The notes beneath the pieces were generated by a model. That model saw nothing but the letters and a program-made list of their open reading frames with translations. It had not been told where the DNA came from and did not search any database. The position numbers were made by a program, and so were the translations under genes. From the NCBI GenBank assembly GCA_046080845.1, contig JBJTUU010000058.1, positions 1 through 64,000 of the forward strand: DNA of 64,000 nucleotides. Direction: 5' to 3'. This document shows, piece by piece, positions 32,842 through 41,591 of this stretch (its first letter is position 1; each line of letters starts with the position of its first letter). This DNA is from MAG-120802 sp046080845 (lineage in GTDB: Bacteria; Actinomycetota; Actinomycetes; Nanopelagicales; Nanopelagicaceae).

Positions 32842-34167
32842 CTAATCAGATGGGTTGGCAAGCTCAAAATTACCCTTACCAATCTGACCTCGCTTGCGAT
32901 ATTCCTCTAAACGAGCGCGGGTATCTTCAATATCCAAATTTCTCATCGTCAACTGGCCAATTCGATCAGCTGGGCCAAAGGCTGCCCCTTCGGTCCGCTC
33001 CATCGACAGTCGATCTGGTTGATAAGAGAAACCTTCACCTTCGGTATTCAGAATTGAATAATCATCACCGCGCCGTAACCTTAAAGTCACAGTTCCAGAA
33101 ACAGTTGATGCTACCCATCGTGTTAAAGATTCACGTAACATCAATGACTGAGGATCAAACCATCTTCCCTCATAAAGAAGTCGACCTAGTTTTCTACCCT
33201 CTTGGTGATAATTAGCCAAGGTATCTTCATTATGAATCGCAGAGAGCAATCTTTCGAATGCGATAAATAAAAGAGCCATTCCAGGCGCTTCATATATTCC
33301 TCGAGATTTCGCCTCAATAATACGATTTTCTATTTGATCTGACATGCCTAAACCATGGCGACCACCAATTGCATTGGCTTCCTGAATTAGCGCGACACCG
33401 TCGAGATCTTTGCCATTTATCGCAACAGGGCGACCGGTTGCAAATGTGATACGAACATCTTCACTAGCAATTGCAACCTTGGTATCCCAGAACTTAACAC
33501 CCATAATTGGCTCAACCAATTCAATTGAGCTATCTAATTTTTCTAATTCTTTGGCTTCATGTGTCGCCCCCAGAATATTGGCATCGGTTGAGTAAGCCTT
33601 TTCTGCGCTATCTCGATAGGGCAGATTGCGTTGCTTCAACCACTTTGACATCTCACTACGCCCGCCAAGTTCTGAGACAAAATCTGTATCTAGCCAAGGT
33701 TTGTAGATTCGCAAATTTGGATTTGCTAAGAGCCCGTAACGATAGAACCGCTCAATATCATTTCCTTTATAAGTTGAACCATCTCCCCATATTGATACTT
33801 TGTCTTCCAGCATTGCGCGAACTAATAAAGTTCCGGTAACAGCACGACCAAGCGGTGTCGTATTGAAATAAACTCGGCCAGCGGTGCGAATGTGGAATGC
33901 GCCGCATGCCAGCGCCGCCAGGCCCTCTTCGACTAACGTAGATTTGCAATCCACTAATCGAGCAAGTTCTGCTCCATAATCTTTAGCGCGATTCGGAATC
34001 GAAGCGATATTGGATTCATCATATTGACCAAGGTCGGCAGTGTAAGAACAAGGCAGCGCACCTTTTTCTCGCATCCAAGCAACTGCAACTGAGGTATCGA
34101 GACCCCCAGAAAAAGCTATGCCGACGCGTTCCCCTTTTGGAATCGAAGCCAATACTTTCGCTGACAT
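32842..34167 (-). CDS. argG: Argininosuccinate synthase, E. coli-type long form
   Basis: 441 residues. ATP loop AFSGGLDTS (about 18-26), TYKGNDIERFYRYGLL, KPWLDTDF, GRHGLGMSDQIENRIIEAKS. The sequence follows the 447-residue E. coli ArgG closely throughout (for example YFNTTPLGRAVTGT and MGVKFWD) rather than the roughly 400-residue form common in Actinobacteria, suggesting acquisition or replacement. It joins citrulline and aspartate. TAGGCT lies 7 nt before the ATG, so it appears leaderless. No other arg genes are in the window. Confidence 0.95.
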   Translation of the reverse strand: MSAKVLASIPKGERVGIAFSGGLDTSVAVAWMREKGALPCSYTADLGQYDESNIASIPNRAKDYGAELARLVDCKSTLVEEGLAALACGAFHIRTAGRVYFNTTPLGRAVTGTLLVRAMLEDKVSIWGDGSTYKGNDIERFYRYGLLANPNLRIYKPWLDTDFVSELGGRSEMSKWLKQRNLPYRDSAEKAYSTDANILGATHEAKELEKLDSSIELVEPIMGVKFWDTKVAIASEDVRITFATGRPVAINGKDLDGVALIQEANAIGGRHGLGMSDQIENRIIEAKSRGIYEAPGMALLFIAFERLLSAIHNEDTLANYHQEGRKLGRLLYEGRWFDPQSLMLRESLTRWVASTVSGTVTLRLRRGDDYSILNTEGEGFSYQPDRLSMERTEGAAFGPADRIGQLTMRNLDIEDTRARLEEYRKRGQIGKGNFELANPSD

Positions 34168-34174
34168 GGGAGTA

Positions 34175-34180
34175 AGCCTA
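34175..34180 (-). promoter_or_regulatory. -10-like box of argG (leaderless)
   Basis: TAGGCT on the minus strand, 7 nt before ATG 34167, overlapping the stop codon of the upstream methyltransferase gene. Confidence 0.4.
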
Positions 34181-35353
34181 ACTGAGCAGCGCGCTTCGCC
34201 GTGCGGAAATCTCAGTAGAAAGTTCCCGCCACAAATAAGGATTGATTGACCAGCGTGCTATTTGTTGATCTATGTTTGCAAAATCAGTGGCGGTCGGAGC
34301 AAAGTCACTTTGGACCGCCCGAATCAAGAGATTTCTAGGCGTGTGATCGAGTGAGACAAATTCGATAATTTCGCTTCGATATCCAAGTAGACGCAGTATT
34401 TCAGCCCGAAGGGAATCAGTAAGTAAGTCGGCAAATCGCTCTTTAGTTATTCCATGTCTGAACATCATTTTCCAAGTCGAATCCGGACTCGATAATTGGC
34501 GATTTAAATCATGGTGGCAACATGGGGAAACCAGGATTGCTTTTGCCTGAGAGCGAACTGCGTAGATTAAGGCATCATCAGTTGCGGTATCGCAAGCATG
34601 CAATGCGATAACGAGTGAGGTCGACCTGATTGGTACATCAGAGATTTTGGCGGTCTCGAATTTAATAGAAGTAGAAAGAGCAGCGTCATCGGCTATCCGT
34701 GAATTTCGCTCACAAGCATCGCGACGAGAGTCAACTCCCGTTACATTTACCAAAATACCTTTCTTGGTTAGATAGCGGTGCACGGCAAAGGTTAAATAAG
34801 CGTTGCCACACCCTAAATCGACAATAGAAATTGGGCCGCTACCTAAACCAGGAAGAATGTCATCAATGATTCTAAGAAAATCGTCTACTTGGTGAAATTT
34901 ATCGCTCTGCCTGGGGATTAAATTGCCAGCTTCGTCAGCAATTCCTAGGTATTTGAATATCGAATCCGATATCTCTAGGCGGCGAATCTTTTTTCGGTCG
35001 TGGCTTAGATCTACCGGATTCTGGGATGCGGCAGTTTCTCGATGAATCCCAAATTTACCTTTCTTAGTTACTTTGATATCAATATTTTCATTCACCCGTT
35101 CGATTCGTATATTGGCATAGCCTTGAGCGAGAAAGGTTTCAATTTCAAATTCACTTGGCTTCAAATTCTTGGTGTGATCTTGTTTTCCATCATGCGAGAC
35201 GACCTGTAGAAGGAGTTCATCACGGATTACTACTGGTCGAATATCAATCCGCTCAAATCTCGGATTGAATGATTTACGCTTGCCAGAAAAAATTGCGCGA
35301 TGCAGCGACTTTGCGTCGGCAACCCAATTCTGGACTTGATCTAGATCTGCCAT
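34178..35353 (-). CDS. METTL25/RRNAD1-like SAM methyltransferase (Methyltransf_32)
   Basis: 391 residues. Residues about 1-130 are a lysine-rich N-terminal region without a clear domain. The class I methyltransferase core follows: IVDLGCGNAYLTFAVHRYL (SAM loop), VTGVDSRRDACERN (acidic ribose contact), ALHACDTATDDAL and VSPCCHHDLN. The CCHH signature and D-x-x-T motif match Methyltransf_32 and eukaryotic METTL25/RRNAD1 proteins; the target is not established for bacteria. GGTGAGGG precedes ATG 35353. Confidence 0.8.
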   Translation of the reverse strand: MADLDQVQNWVADAKSLHRAIFSGKRKSFNPRFERIDIRPVVIRDELLLQVVSHDGKQDHTKNLKPSEFEIETFLAQGYANIRIERVNENIDIKVTKKGKFGIHRETAASQNPVDLSHDRKKIRRLEISDSIFKYLGIADEAGNLIPRQSDKFHQVDDFLRIIDDILPGLGSGPISIVDLGCGNAYLTFAVHRYLTKKGILVNVTGVDSRRDACERNSRIADDAALSTSIKFETAKISDVPIRSTSLVIALHACDTATDDALIYAVRSQAKAILVSPCCHHDLNRQLSSPDSTWKMMFRHGITKERFADLLTDSLRAEILRLLGYRSEIIEFVSLDHTPRNLLIRAVQSDFAPTATDFANIDQQIARWSINPYLWRELSTEISARRSALLS

Positions 35354-35392
35354 CCCTCACCAATTCGTCTCGTCGCACTTAAGACTCTCCAT

Positions 35393-35398
35393 TAGTCT
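35393..35398 (+). promoter_or_regulatory. -10-like box of the gene at 35405 (leaderless)
   Basis: TAGTCT with 6 nt to GTG 35405. It lies about 40 nt upstream of the divergent methyltransferase gene. Confidence 0.4.
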
Positions 35399-35404
35399 AG
35401 GGGC

Positions 35405-35929
35405 GTGAAGATTGGTCGCGTAGTACTTTGGGTGCTAGTCCCAATTACTTCTCTGCTAGCAATCACCTCGGTCTGGGCGACATTTCACTATGGGCCATTT
35501 GGTAAGCCTTCGCAGAGCGCTATTGAATGTTCTGACCTAAAGAGCTTCATCTTGGATGAAGAAGTTGCGGGCAAAGCCCAATGGAATTTGTATCAACAGG
35601 AAATTAGTAAGTTTAAAGCAGCTTCAGCTACCGAACGTCCCGCAATTGTTAAGAATATATCGCTGACTTTAATTGAAGTTTTGGGCCATGACCTAACTAT
35701 CTATCGAGAGATGGAATCTCATATCAGTTGCGTCAAAATGGATAAACGGGGACAAGTACCTGGTCTGATAACTGAGACAAGTTCAACAATCAATTTCTTA
35801 AATGGCAGCGAGCCATTAAATGGAGTCTTTTTTAATCCAGATTTGGGTAGTTGGAATGTTGATTTCTACAAAGAATATTTGAGTGCTATCGATTTCTTAA
35901 AAGGAACAGCTGACAGCAAGAGCGTGTAG
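35405..35929 (+). CDS. Membrane-anchored protein of unknown function
   Basis: 174 residues from GTG 35405. One N-terminal membrane segment (about 5-28, VVLWVLVPITSLLAITSVWA) anchors an external domain of about 145 residues. The domain has two Cys (in IECSDL and ISCVKM) that could form a disulphide, a Lys/Ala-rich helix and an aromatic C-terminal part (FFNPDLGSWNVDFYKEYL). I do not recognise a family. It ends directly next to the convergent hpf gene. Confidence 0.65.
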   Translation: MKIGRVVLWVLVPITSLLAITSVWATFHYGPFGKPSQSAIECSDLKSFILDEEVAGKAQWNLYQQEISKFKAASATERPAIVKNISLTLIEVLGHDLTIYREMESHISCVKMDKRGQVPGLITETSSTINFLNGSEPLNGVFFNPDLGSWNVDFYKEYLSAIDFLKGTADSKSV

Positions 35930-36271
35930 TTATATAGCTTTTCGCTTTCTTAAAGTATCACGATTAATTTCTTTTTTTCGTTCATGTTTTTTCCTGAGTT
36001 GGAATTCAATAGTTTCGGCCGCTTCATCAAAAGCAGCCAAATCATTGAAAGCGCTGGCTTCTGCGCGAAGAAGAGGTCCAGCACCCCTCGAAGTAATCTT
36101 TACAAAATGAGACGAGCTCTTTCCATGATGTGGGTTTGTCTCATGAATTATCTCAATGACGATTCGCTCAATTGGTACATTGAACCTATTAAGTCGTTCA
36201 ATTCTTTCTTTAGCAATTTCCGCAAAATCTGCCGCAAGGTTAACGCCGCGAGCGTGGATAGTAATTTCCAT
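35930..36271 (-). CDS. hpf: Short ribosome hibernation promoting factor (HPF/YfiA family)
   Basis: 113 residues covering only the N-terminal S30AE domain: MEITIHARGVNLAADF, IERLNRFNVPIERIVIEI and a basic C-terminal helix (QLRKKHERKKEI). The long HPF dimerisation domain usual in Actinobacteria is absent. It binds the 30S subunit at the mRNA/tRNA path in resting cells. The start has a strong GGGAGGAC site. In many Actinobacteria hpf sits between comF and secA; here that junction (51138-51169) is empty, so the gene may have moved or been replaced. Confidence 0.85.
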   Translation of the reverse strand: MEITIHARGVNLAADFAEIAKERIERLNRFNVPIERIVIEIIHETNPHHGKSSSHFVKITSRGAGPLLRAEASAFNDLAAFDEAAETIEFQLRKKHERKKEINRDTLRKRKAI

Positions 36272-36366
36272 AAAGTCCTCCCATGACGAAGGTCGTGAGT
36301 GGGACGTTAGTCCTGTACGCAGTCAAAAACAATAGGCCAGTTGCCCGAGCAAATCTTGGAATAAAG

Positions 36367-36747
36367 CTAAATTGGAAGAGCGACGAGTACGAGCGTTAAG
36401 GCAGCGGTCAACGCGGCGCTTTGCATGAGAATCACTAGCGCGGTCTTGCGATCAGCTTTTCGATCTTCAGCACTTTGAACGCGAGTGATATCTCCTAATT
36501 TGCCGAGATTGAATGTACCCATCAAGCCATAAGCGAGGCAGAAGCGTTTTCGAGATTGTACGAAACCAACTGAAAACACCATAAGCGGAATAAATAGGGA
36601 AAACCTGGCAGTGCGCGCAGCATCTGCAGCTACTAATCCAATAAAACTAGAGGTGGAAAGGAAGAGCCCAAGTAGCGCTACAAATTGGCGACGCCGAATC
36701 TCGGCTTTACCAAGATTGCAAGTTCCAGGTACGTAGCTATACGTCAT
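36367..36747 (-). CDS. Small membrane protein of unknown function
   Basis: 126 residues with about four hydrophobic segments (roughly 22-42, 50-65 and 103-124 are clearest). The N-terminus has VPGTCNLGKAEIRRRQ, and the middle has SRKRFCLAYGLMGTFNLGKLGD, so CNLGKAEIR and FNLGKLGDI look like an internally repeated element. No family recognised. Its ATG overlaps the stop of the 46-residue gene upstream (ATGA). Confidence 0.6.
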   Translation of the reverse strand: MTYSYVPGTCNLGKAEIRRRQFVALLGLFLSTSSFIGLVAADAARTARFSLFIPLMVFSVGFVQSRKRFCLAYGLMGTFNLGKLGDITRVQSAEDRKADRKTALVILMQSAALTAALTLVLVALPI

Positions 36748-36884
36748 ATGACTTCTTCCAAATCCTCTTCATCTGACCAATCGATCCCTTCTTGTTTTTC
36801 AAACCAAGTCAAGAAGGAGAGGATGCCGCGGATTGCTACTGCAAGAAGTGCAATAAGGGTAATTATGCGGCGAATGAATTTCAT
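36744..36884 (-). CDS. 46-residue single-pass membrane protein
   Basis: The frame MKFIRRIITLIALLAVAIRG... starts at ATG 36884 with AGAGGT just upstream and stops at TGA 36744-36746, which overlaps the next ATG. It has a basic start, one membrane segment (about 7-26), an aromatic turn (LTWFEK) and an acidic tail (WSDEEDLEEVI). Its position 9 nt after the PYROXD2-like gene and its 4-nt overlap with the 126-residue membrane protein support translation. Function unknown. Confidence 0.6.
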   Translation of the reverse strand: MKFIRRIITLIALLAVAIRGILSFLTWFEKQEGIDWSDEEDLEEVI

Positions 36885-36893
36885 ACCTCTATC

Positions 36894-38426
36894 TTATTTT
36901 AACTTCGCAAAACTCTCTAGCGCAGCCATGGCTGCGTTTTGACCACCGATACCACTTACTCCGCCGCCACGGACCGAGCCCGCGCCGGCGATAAAGATTC
37001 TTGGTGAATTCGTTTCAACTCCCCATTTCCTTTGATCATTCTTAGTTTTCCATGGGAATTGGAGGTCACCATGAAAGATGTTTCCTCTAGGGAGCCCAAT
37101 TTCTTGCTCTAGTTCCAACGGTGACTTAACTTCAATACAGAGCTTGCCATCTTTATCTAAGGCTATGCAGCTCTCGATTGGATCTATTAAGTATTGGTTT
37201 AGCCCTGCTATTACTCGACTAGCGATTTCGCTTTTGGTCGCCTCGTGATCAGACTCAAAGAGGCTAGCGGGAGTATGAAGTGCAAAAACCGTGAGGGTAT
37301 GGGCGCCGGCTCTAGCTAGGTCATCTCCAAGAATTGAGCGATCCGTCAAAGTATGGCAGTACATCTCTGATGGAATAACTGCTGGAATTAATCCGGACTT
37401 AGCCTCGGTGTATGCCTGCTCTAACTGTTTGTAACTCTCATCGATATGGAAGGTGCCAGCAAATGCAATTTCAGGATCTATGCCACTCTTCAGACGAGGC
37501 AATTTCGTTAACACCATATTCATTTTGAGTTGGCAACCATCTAGCGACTTTGGTGGAGTTCCTCTTACGAGTTTTGCTAGTTCCTGTGGTGAACATCCAG
37601 CAAGCAGAATATCCGATAGAAACTCTTCGGTTTTTGTTTTTACATACAAGCCATTCTCTGCTTCGGTAATACCAACAACTTCAGCATTTGTGAGAAGCGT
37701 GACGCCAAAACCTAAAGCGCGCGAATACAACTGTTGAACAAGCTCTCCCATTCCGCCCTCTGGGACCTTCCACTCACCAGTGCCATTTCCAATTAGATGA
37801 TAGAGGAAGCAGATATTGGCAGCTTTCTCGGTAGCGCTGGCAAATGTGCCAATCAAGCCGTCCGTTAAAACAATTCCTTTAATTACATCATCAGAAAAGT
37901 AATTTTCTAGAGTCTCGCTGAGTGGCCTTACTACGAATTCATTCCATAACTCTTCACCAACTAGATTTCTTATCTCATCCTCAGTTGGAAGTGGCTGCAA
38001 AAATGTCGGTGCAACTTTCCTTGCAAACTCGGCAATACGGCCATAAAAGCGCTGCCAGGAATCGGCCTCTGCAGCGCTTCCGGAGAAGGAGGTAATCGAA
38101 TTTCGCGATGGCTCGTCAAAAACTCGATTAATCAAGATGCCAGTATCACGTACTGGGGTGTAAGAAGAAACCGTTCTACTCAAAGTTTTAAAATCAAGAT
38201 TCAAATCCTCAATAATCTGGTCGGGCAGCAGGGCAACTAGGTATGAATATCTAGAGAGTTTTGCGGAAATTCCTTTAAAGGCATAGACGCTTGCAGTTGC
38301 GCCACCAAGCTCAGAATTCTTCTCTAAGACTGCTACGCGCTTCCCCGCCTTTGCGAGATAGCAAGCTGCTACTAATCCATTATGGCCACCGCCGACGACA
38401 ATGACATCGAATTTTTTGGTCATCAC
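36894..38426 (-). CDS. PYROXD2/phytoene-desaturase-like FAD oxidoreductase
   Basis: 510 residues. N-terminal FAD loop VVGGGHNGLVAACYLAKAG (about 10-28) and VLEKNSELGGATAS; C-terminal FIAGAGSVRGGGVSGIGGQNAA closes the FAD site. The first motif with GHNGLVAA and the GGGV-G end are typical of PYROXD2-like members of the CrtI/RetSat superfamily rather than true carotenoid desaturases. No crt genes lie nearby. The substrate is unknown. It precedes two small membrane-protein genes, possibly one operon. Confidence 0.85.
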   Translation of the reverse strand: MMTKKFDVIVVGGGHNGLVAACYLAKAGKRVAVLEKNSELGGATASVYAFKGISAKLSRYSYLVALLPDQIIEDLNLDFKTLSRTVSSYTPVRDTGILINRVFDEPSRNSITSFSGSAAEADSWQRFYGRIAEFARKVAPTFLQPLPTEDEIRNLVGEELWNEFVVRPLSETLENYFSDDVIKGIVLTDGLIGTFASATEKAANICFLYHLIGNGTGEWKVPEGGMGELVQQLYSRALGFGVTLLTNAEVVGITEAENGLYVKTKTEEFLSDILLAGCSPQELAKLVRGTPPKSLDGCQLKMNMVLTKLPRLKSGIDPEIAFAGTFHIDESYKQLEQAYTEAKSGLIPAVIPSEMYCHTLTDRSILGDDLARAGAHTLTVFALHTPASLFESDHEATKSEIASRVIAGLNQYLIDPIESCIALDKDGKLCIEVKSPLELEQEIGLPRGNIFHGDLQFPWKTKNDQRKWGVETNSPRIFIAGAGSVRGGGVSGIGGQNAAMAALESFAKLK

Positions 38427-38433
38427 AGAGTAT

Positions 38434-39582
38434 CTAGAGAGAACGAACTATTCGGTCAAACGCTTCTGTGATGATTTCGGGGCTGGTACCAAAATTAAAT
38501 CGAATAAAGTGCGGATTAGCAGGTCCGTACATAACTCCACCATTGACTGCTAATTTTCCTCGCTCGAGAAGAGTTTTTGCGGGATCATCACCGAGACTGA
38601 GATGTTCCAAATCCAGCCAGGCTAAGTAGCCAAAATTTGGAACTCGATATCCAATTGATGGAATCTTAGAATCAATCAATTTTCTTATGAAATTTCGGTT
38701 TTCATTTAGAGTTTTAAGTGCGCCACTTAGCCATTCTCTTGAGTCCGCCATAGCGGCAGTTGCAGATGCAGCGCCAAAAAGCGATGCGCGATAAGCAACA
38801 GCCAGAGGCATAGTGTCAATTTTTGCCTTCAATTTCTCATTCTCGGTAATTATCAAGGCACACTTTAATCCGGCTAAATTAAACGATTTACTAGCGCTCG
38901 TAACAGTAACTCCAACTTCACGTGCCACATCTGATACTGCAAGAAATGGAATGAATTTTGCTTCTGGAAAAGTTAGTGGAGCATGAATTTCGTCGCTAAT
39001 CACTATTACTTCATACTGTTTTGCGAGGTCAGCCAATTTAGAAAGGGTTGCATGATCGAAGAGAATTCCCACTGGATTATGAGGGCTGCATAGGAGATGC
39101 ACCTTTACTCCTTGTTGGTAGGCACGTTCAATCGCATCTAGATTTAGTTGATACTCAAGACCATTCTTGCTAAGCGGCACATCCACTAGCTCAGCTTTCA
39201 CTTCAGCGATCCAGCGCCACATATTGTCGTAAACCGGAGAATTCAACAGCGCTTTTTCACCAGGTTTAATCAAAGTACGAATTACTTCAACTACCCCAAC
39301 ACCCACATCAGTTGCAGTTCTCATTTGCGCTTTATCCGGGTTCCATCCCCACAAATCATTGGCGAAGCTCGCAAATGCTTCGAAAAGCTCAGGAAATGGA
39401 CCTAAATAGCCCGCGTCAGAGCGATCAATCATGTCTCGCAGTGCATTCTTAATTTGCTCAGCAATCGGAAAATCCATCTCTGCGACTGGAAGTGGTAGCA
39501 CGTCGTCAGGATAGAAACGCCATTTCACACTCTTACGTTTACGAAGTTCAGAGAGCGGAAATGCGTGGACGTCCTCGGCCAT
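38434..39582 (-). CDS. PatB/MalY-family PLP-dependent C-S beta-lyase or aminotransferase
   Basis: 382 residues from ATG 39582; a longer frame would run into the permease gene. KWRFYPDDVLPLPVAEMDFP is the typical MalY/PatB opening, CSPHNPVG and ISDEIHAPL line the PLP site, and TSASKSFNLAGLKCA bears the Schiff-base Lys. Such enzymes cleave cystathionine or cysteine conjugates; E. coli MalY also interacts with the maltose regulator MalT. It directly follows a sugar importer here (16-nt gap), but no MalT is visible. Confidence 0.85.
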   Translation of the reverse strand: MAEDVHAFPLSELRKRKSVKWRFYPDDVLPLPVAEMDFPIAEQIKNALRDMIDRSDAGYLGPFPELFEAFASFANDLWGWNPDKAQMRTATDVGVGVVEVIRTLIKPGEKALLNSPVYDNMWRWIAEVKAELVDVPLSKNGLEYQLNLDAIERAYQQGVKVHLLCSPHNPVGILFDHATLSKLADLAKQYEVIVISDEIHAPLTFPEAKFIPFLAVSDVAREVGVTVTSASKSFNLAGLKCALIITENEKLKAKIDTMPLAVAYRASLFGAASATAAMADSREWLSGALKTLNENRNFIRKLIDSKIPSIGYRVPNFGYLAWLDLEHLSLGDDPAKTLLERGKLAVNGGVMYGPANPHFIRFNFGTSPEIITEAFDRIVRSL

Positions 39583-39598
39583 AGGTGCGAGTATGCCA

Positions 39599-40495
39599 CT
39601 AACCTTTGACGGAGCCAGCCAGTAATCCGCGAACAAAATACCGTTGTAAGGCGAAGAAAACAGCGACCGGAACAATGATCGAAACGAAGGCGCCAGCGGT
39701 AAGTAATTCCCAATCTCCTCCTCGAGTGCCAGTCATTTCGGCAAGCCGCACCATCAAAGGGGCGATTTCCCGTTTTCCGCCACCGAAAGTTAAAGCTACC
39801 AAAAGGTCATTCCAAGTCCAGAGGAATTGGAAAATCGCAAACGATGCAATTGCTGGAACGCTTAACGGAAGCACTATCTGGCGAAAAACTTTGAAATGGT
39901 CGGCGCCATCAACCCGCGCCGCTTCAATCAATTCTCTCGGTAATTGTGCGATGAAATTATGCAGCAAGAATATTGCCAGCGGCAATCCAAACATGGTGTG
40001 TGCCATCCAGATGGGAATAAACGTGCCAGTGATTCCAAAACTTGGAATTACGGTCACGGCACCAATGTGTAATCCTCCAGAAAAGAGTTGGAGCAATGGG
40101 ATAAGAGACATCTGAAGCGGGATTACCTGAAGTGCAAAGATTGTGAAAAATAGGAAATTTCGTCCTTTGAAATCAAACCAAGCAATTGCGTAAGCAGCGA
40201 AAATTGCAATCGTGATCGGAATAATCGTGGAAGGAATAACGATGGCAAAGGTGTTGAGAAAATATTGGCTAAGTGGTGGCGTTGCACCTCTACCCTCAAA
40301 AAGTACCCTGGTGTAGTTGGTCAATGTGAATTCTGGGTTTGTAAATACGGTCCACCAACCTGAGGTGTTGATTCCTTTACTCGGTCGGAAAGAAGTTACA
40401 AATAGACCTAGCGTAGGAATAGTCCAGATTAGAGCTAGCACGATTGCGGCAAAACTCGCCCAAGGACTACTTAGATGCGTACGCACGTTTTTCAT
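39599..40495 (-). CDS. Carbohydrate ABC transporter permease (MalG type)
   Basis: 298 residues, six membrane segments. The EAA loop EAARVDGADHFKVFRQIVLP (about 194-213) contacts the ATPase. Its start overlaps the other permease by 4 nt. No ATPase gene is present nearby; such importers often share an MsiK-type ATPase encoded elsewhere. Alpha-glucosides are the probable substrate, judged from the GH13 gene. Confidence 0.9.
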   Translation of the reverse strand: MKNVRTHLSSPWASFAAIVLALIWTIPTLGLFVTSFRPSKGINTSGWWTVFTNPEFTLTNYTRVLFEGRGATPPLSQYFLNTFAIVIPSTIIPITIAIFAAYAIAWFDFKGRNFLFFTIFALQVIPLQMSLIPLLQLFSGGLHIGAVTVIPSFGITGTFIPIWMAHTMFGLPLAIFLLHNFIAQLPRELIEAARVDGADHFKVFRQIVLPLSVPAIASFAIFQFLWTWNDLLVALTFGGGKREIAPLMVRLAEMTGTRGGDWELLTAGAFVSIIVPVAVFFALQRYFVRGLLAGSVKG

Positions 40496-41496
40496 AGCCG
40501 CTCACTTTGTTCACGTCGTAAATGCCAGACGTTATATGCAACCAGCGGCAAAACTCCGAAAAATAAGATGACTGCAAGTGCGCTACCGGTTCCATAATTT
40601 AATGCTCTAAAAGATTGGTTATACATTTCGTTAGCAATCACGCTAGTTTTGAAATTACCACCTGTCATGGTTCTAATAATGTCGAAAACCTTGAGCGCAC
40701 CGATTGTTATCGTACTTAAAACCACAATCACGGTTCCTCGAATCATTGGAACCGTGACCCGTGTAAATCGCTTCCAGCCGCTGGCCCCGTCCAACATAGA
40801 GGCTTCCAGGATTTCATCGGGAATTGCTTTGATTGCGGCCGCCAAAACCACCATCGCAAATCCCGTTTGAATCCATACGAAAACAACGATCAAGAGCAAG
40901 GTATTGAGAGGTGTTACGAGAAGCCAATTTGAAGGGACAAATCCCAACCATTCCGCAACTTGACTCAATAATCCAATTTCAGGTGATCGCTCATTGGGTT
41001 GAAATTGATAGACAAATTTCCAAATGATTCCTGCGCCAACAAATGAAATGGCCATTGGCATAAAAATTAAAGATTTAACTAATCCGGGTCTTCGCATGCG
41101 ATCGGTAAGAACTGCAATGGTTAGACCAAAACCGGTGGATGCAATCGGTGCCACTACCATCCAGATTCCAGTGTTCTTCAGCACCTCTAATATTTCCGGT
41201 TGGGTAAACGCCCAGTGGTAATTTTCCCAACCAATAAAGCTATCGCCGCGAGCATCTTTAAATGAGAGATAGATGGTTCGAATGGCTGGCGCGACGAGAC
41301 CGATAAAGAGAAAAGCCAGCGCGGGAACTAAGAAAATTAGATATTTAAGATAACGCTGAACCTTTTCCCCGGTTCGCTCTGCCAACGAGAATGCAATAAA
41401 AACTAAGAGCGCAAAAATGACAATCGTGAGAGCAAGCCCCGTCAACTTGGAGACAGCCTGCTCCAATTGAGATTGACGTGCAGCAAGTTCAATCAC
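40492..41496 (-). CDS. Carbohydrate ABC transporter permease (MalF type)
   Basis: 334 residues with an extra N-terminal membrane segment (about 17-36) before the six-segment core, and the EAA loop EASMLDGASGWKRFTRVTVP. Follows the binding-protein gene across a 95-nt gap with a strong hairpin, and overlaps the MalG-type permease by 4 nt. Confidence 0.9.
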   Translation of the reverse strand: MIELAARQSQLEQAVSKLTGLALTIVIFALLVFIAFSLAERTGEKVQRYLKYLIFLVPALAFLFIGLVAPAIRTIYLSFKDARGDSFIGWENYHWAFTQPEILEVLKNTGIWMVVAPIASTGFGLTIAVLTDRMRRPGLVKSLIFMPMAISFVGAGIIWKFVYQFQPNERSPEIGLLSQVAEWLGFVPSNWLLVTPLNTLLLIVVFVWIQTGFAMVVLAAAIKAIPDEILEASMLDGASGWKRFTRVTVPMIRGTVIVVLSTITIGALKVFDIIRTMTGGNFKTSVIANEMYNQSFRALNYGTGSALAVILFFGVLPLVAYNVWHLRREQSERL

Positions 41497-41528
41497 GATT
41501 ACCTCATCAAGTGAATCATTAGGCGAAA

Positions 41529-41557
41529 GGGTGCGGCGCCATTTGGCAACCGCACCC
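41529..41557 (-). repeat. Hairpin between the binding-protein and permease genes
   Basis: GGGTGCGG (41529-41536) pairs perfectly with CCGCACCC (41550-41557); the loop holds a further GCC/GGC pairing. It follows the binding-protein stop by about 34 nt and lacks a long T tract. Such a hairpin commonly protects or attenuates the message so that the binding protein is made in excess over the permeases. Confidence 0.65.
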
Positions 41558-41591
41558 TCCCACGATCAGTGGTCTCTGATAACGCAAGTTA

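Noticed and set aside
36685..36942. 85-residue plus-strand frame
   Set aside because: It is antisense to the 46-residue gene and both neighbours; the minus-strand genes have ribosome sites and overlaps that explain the region.
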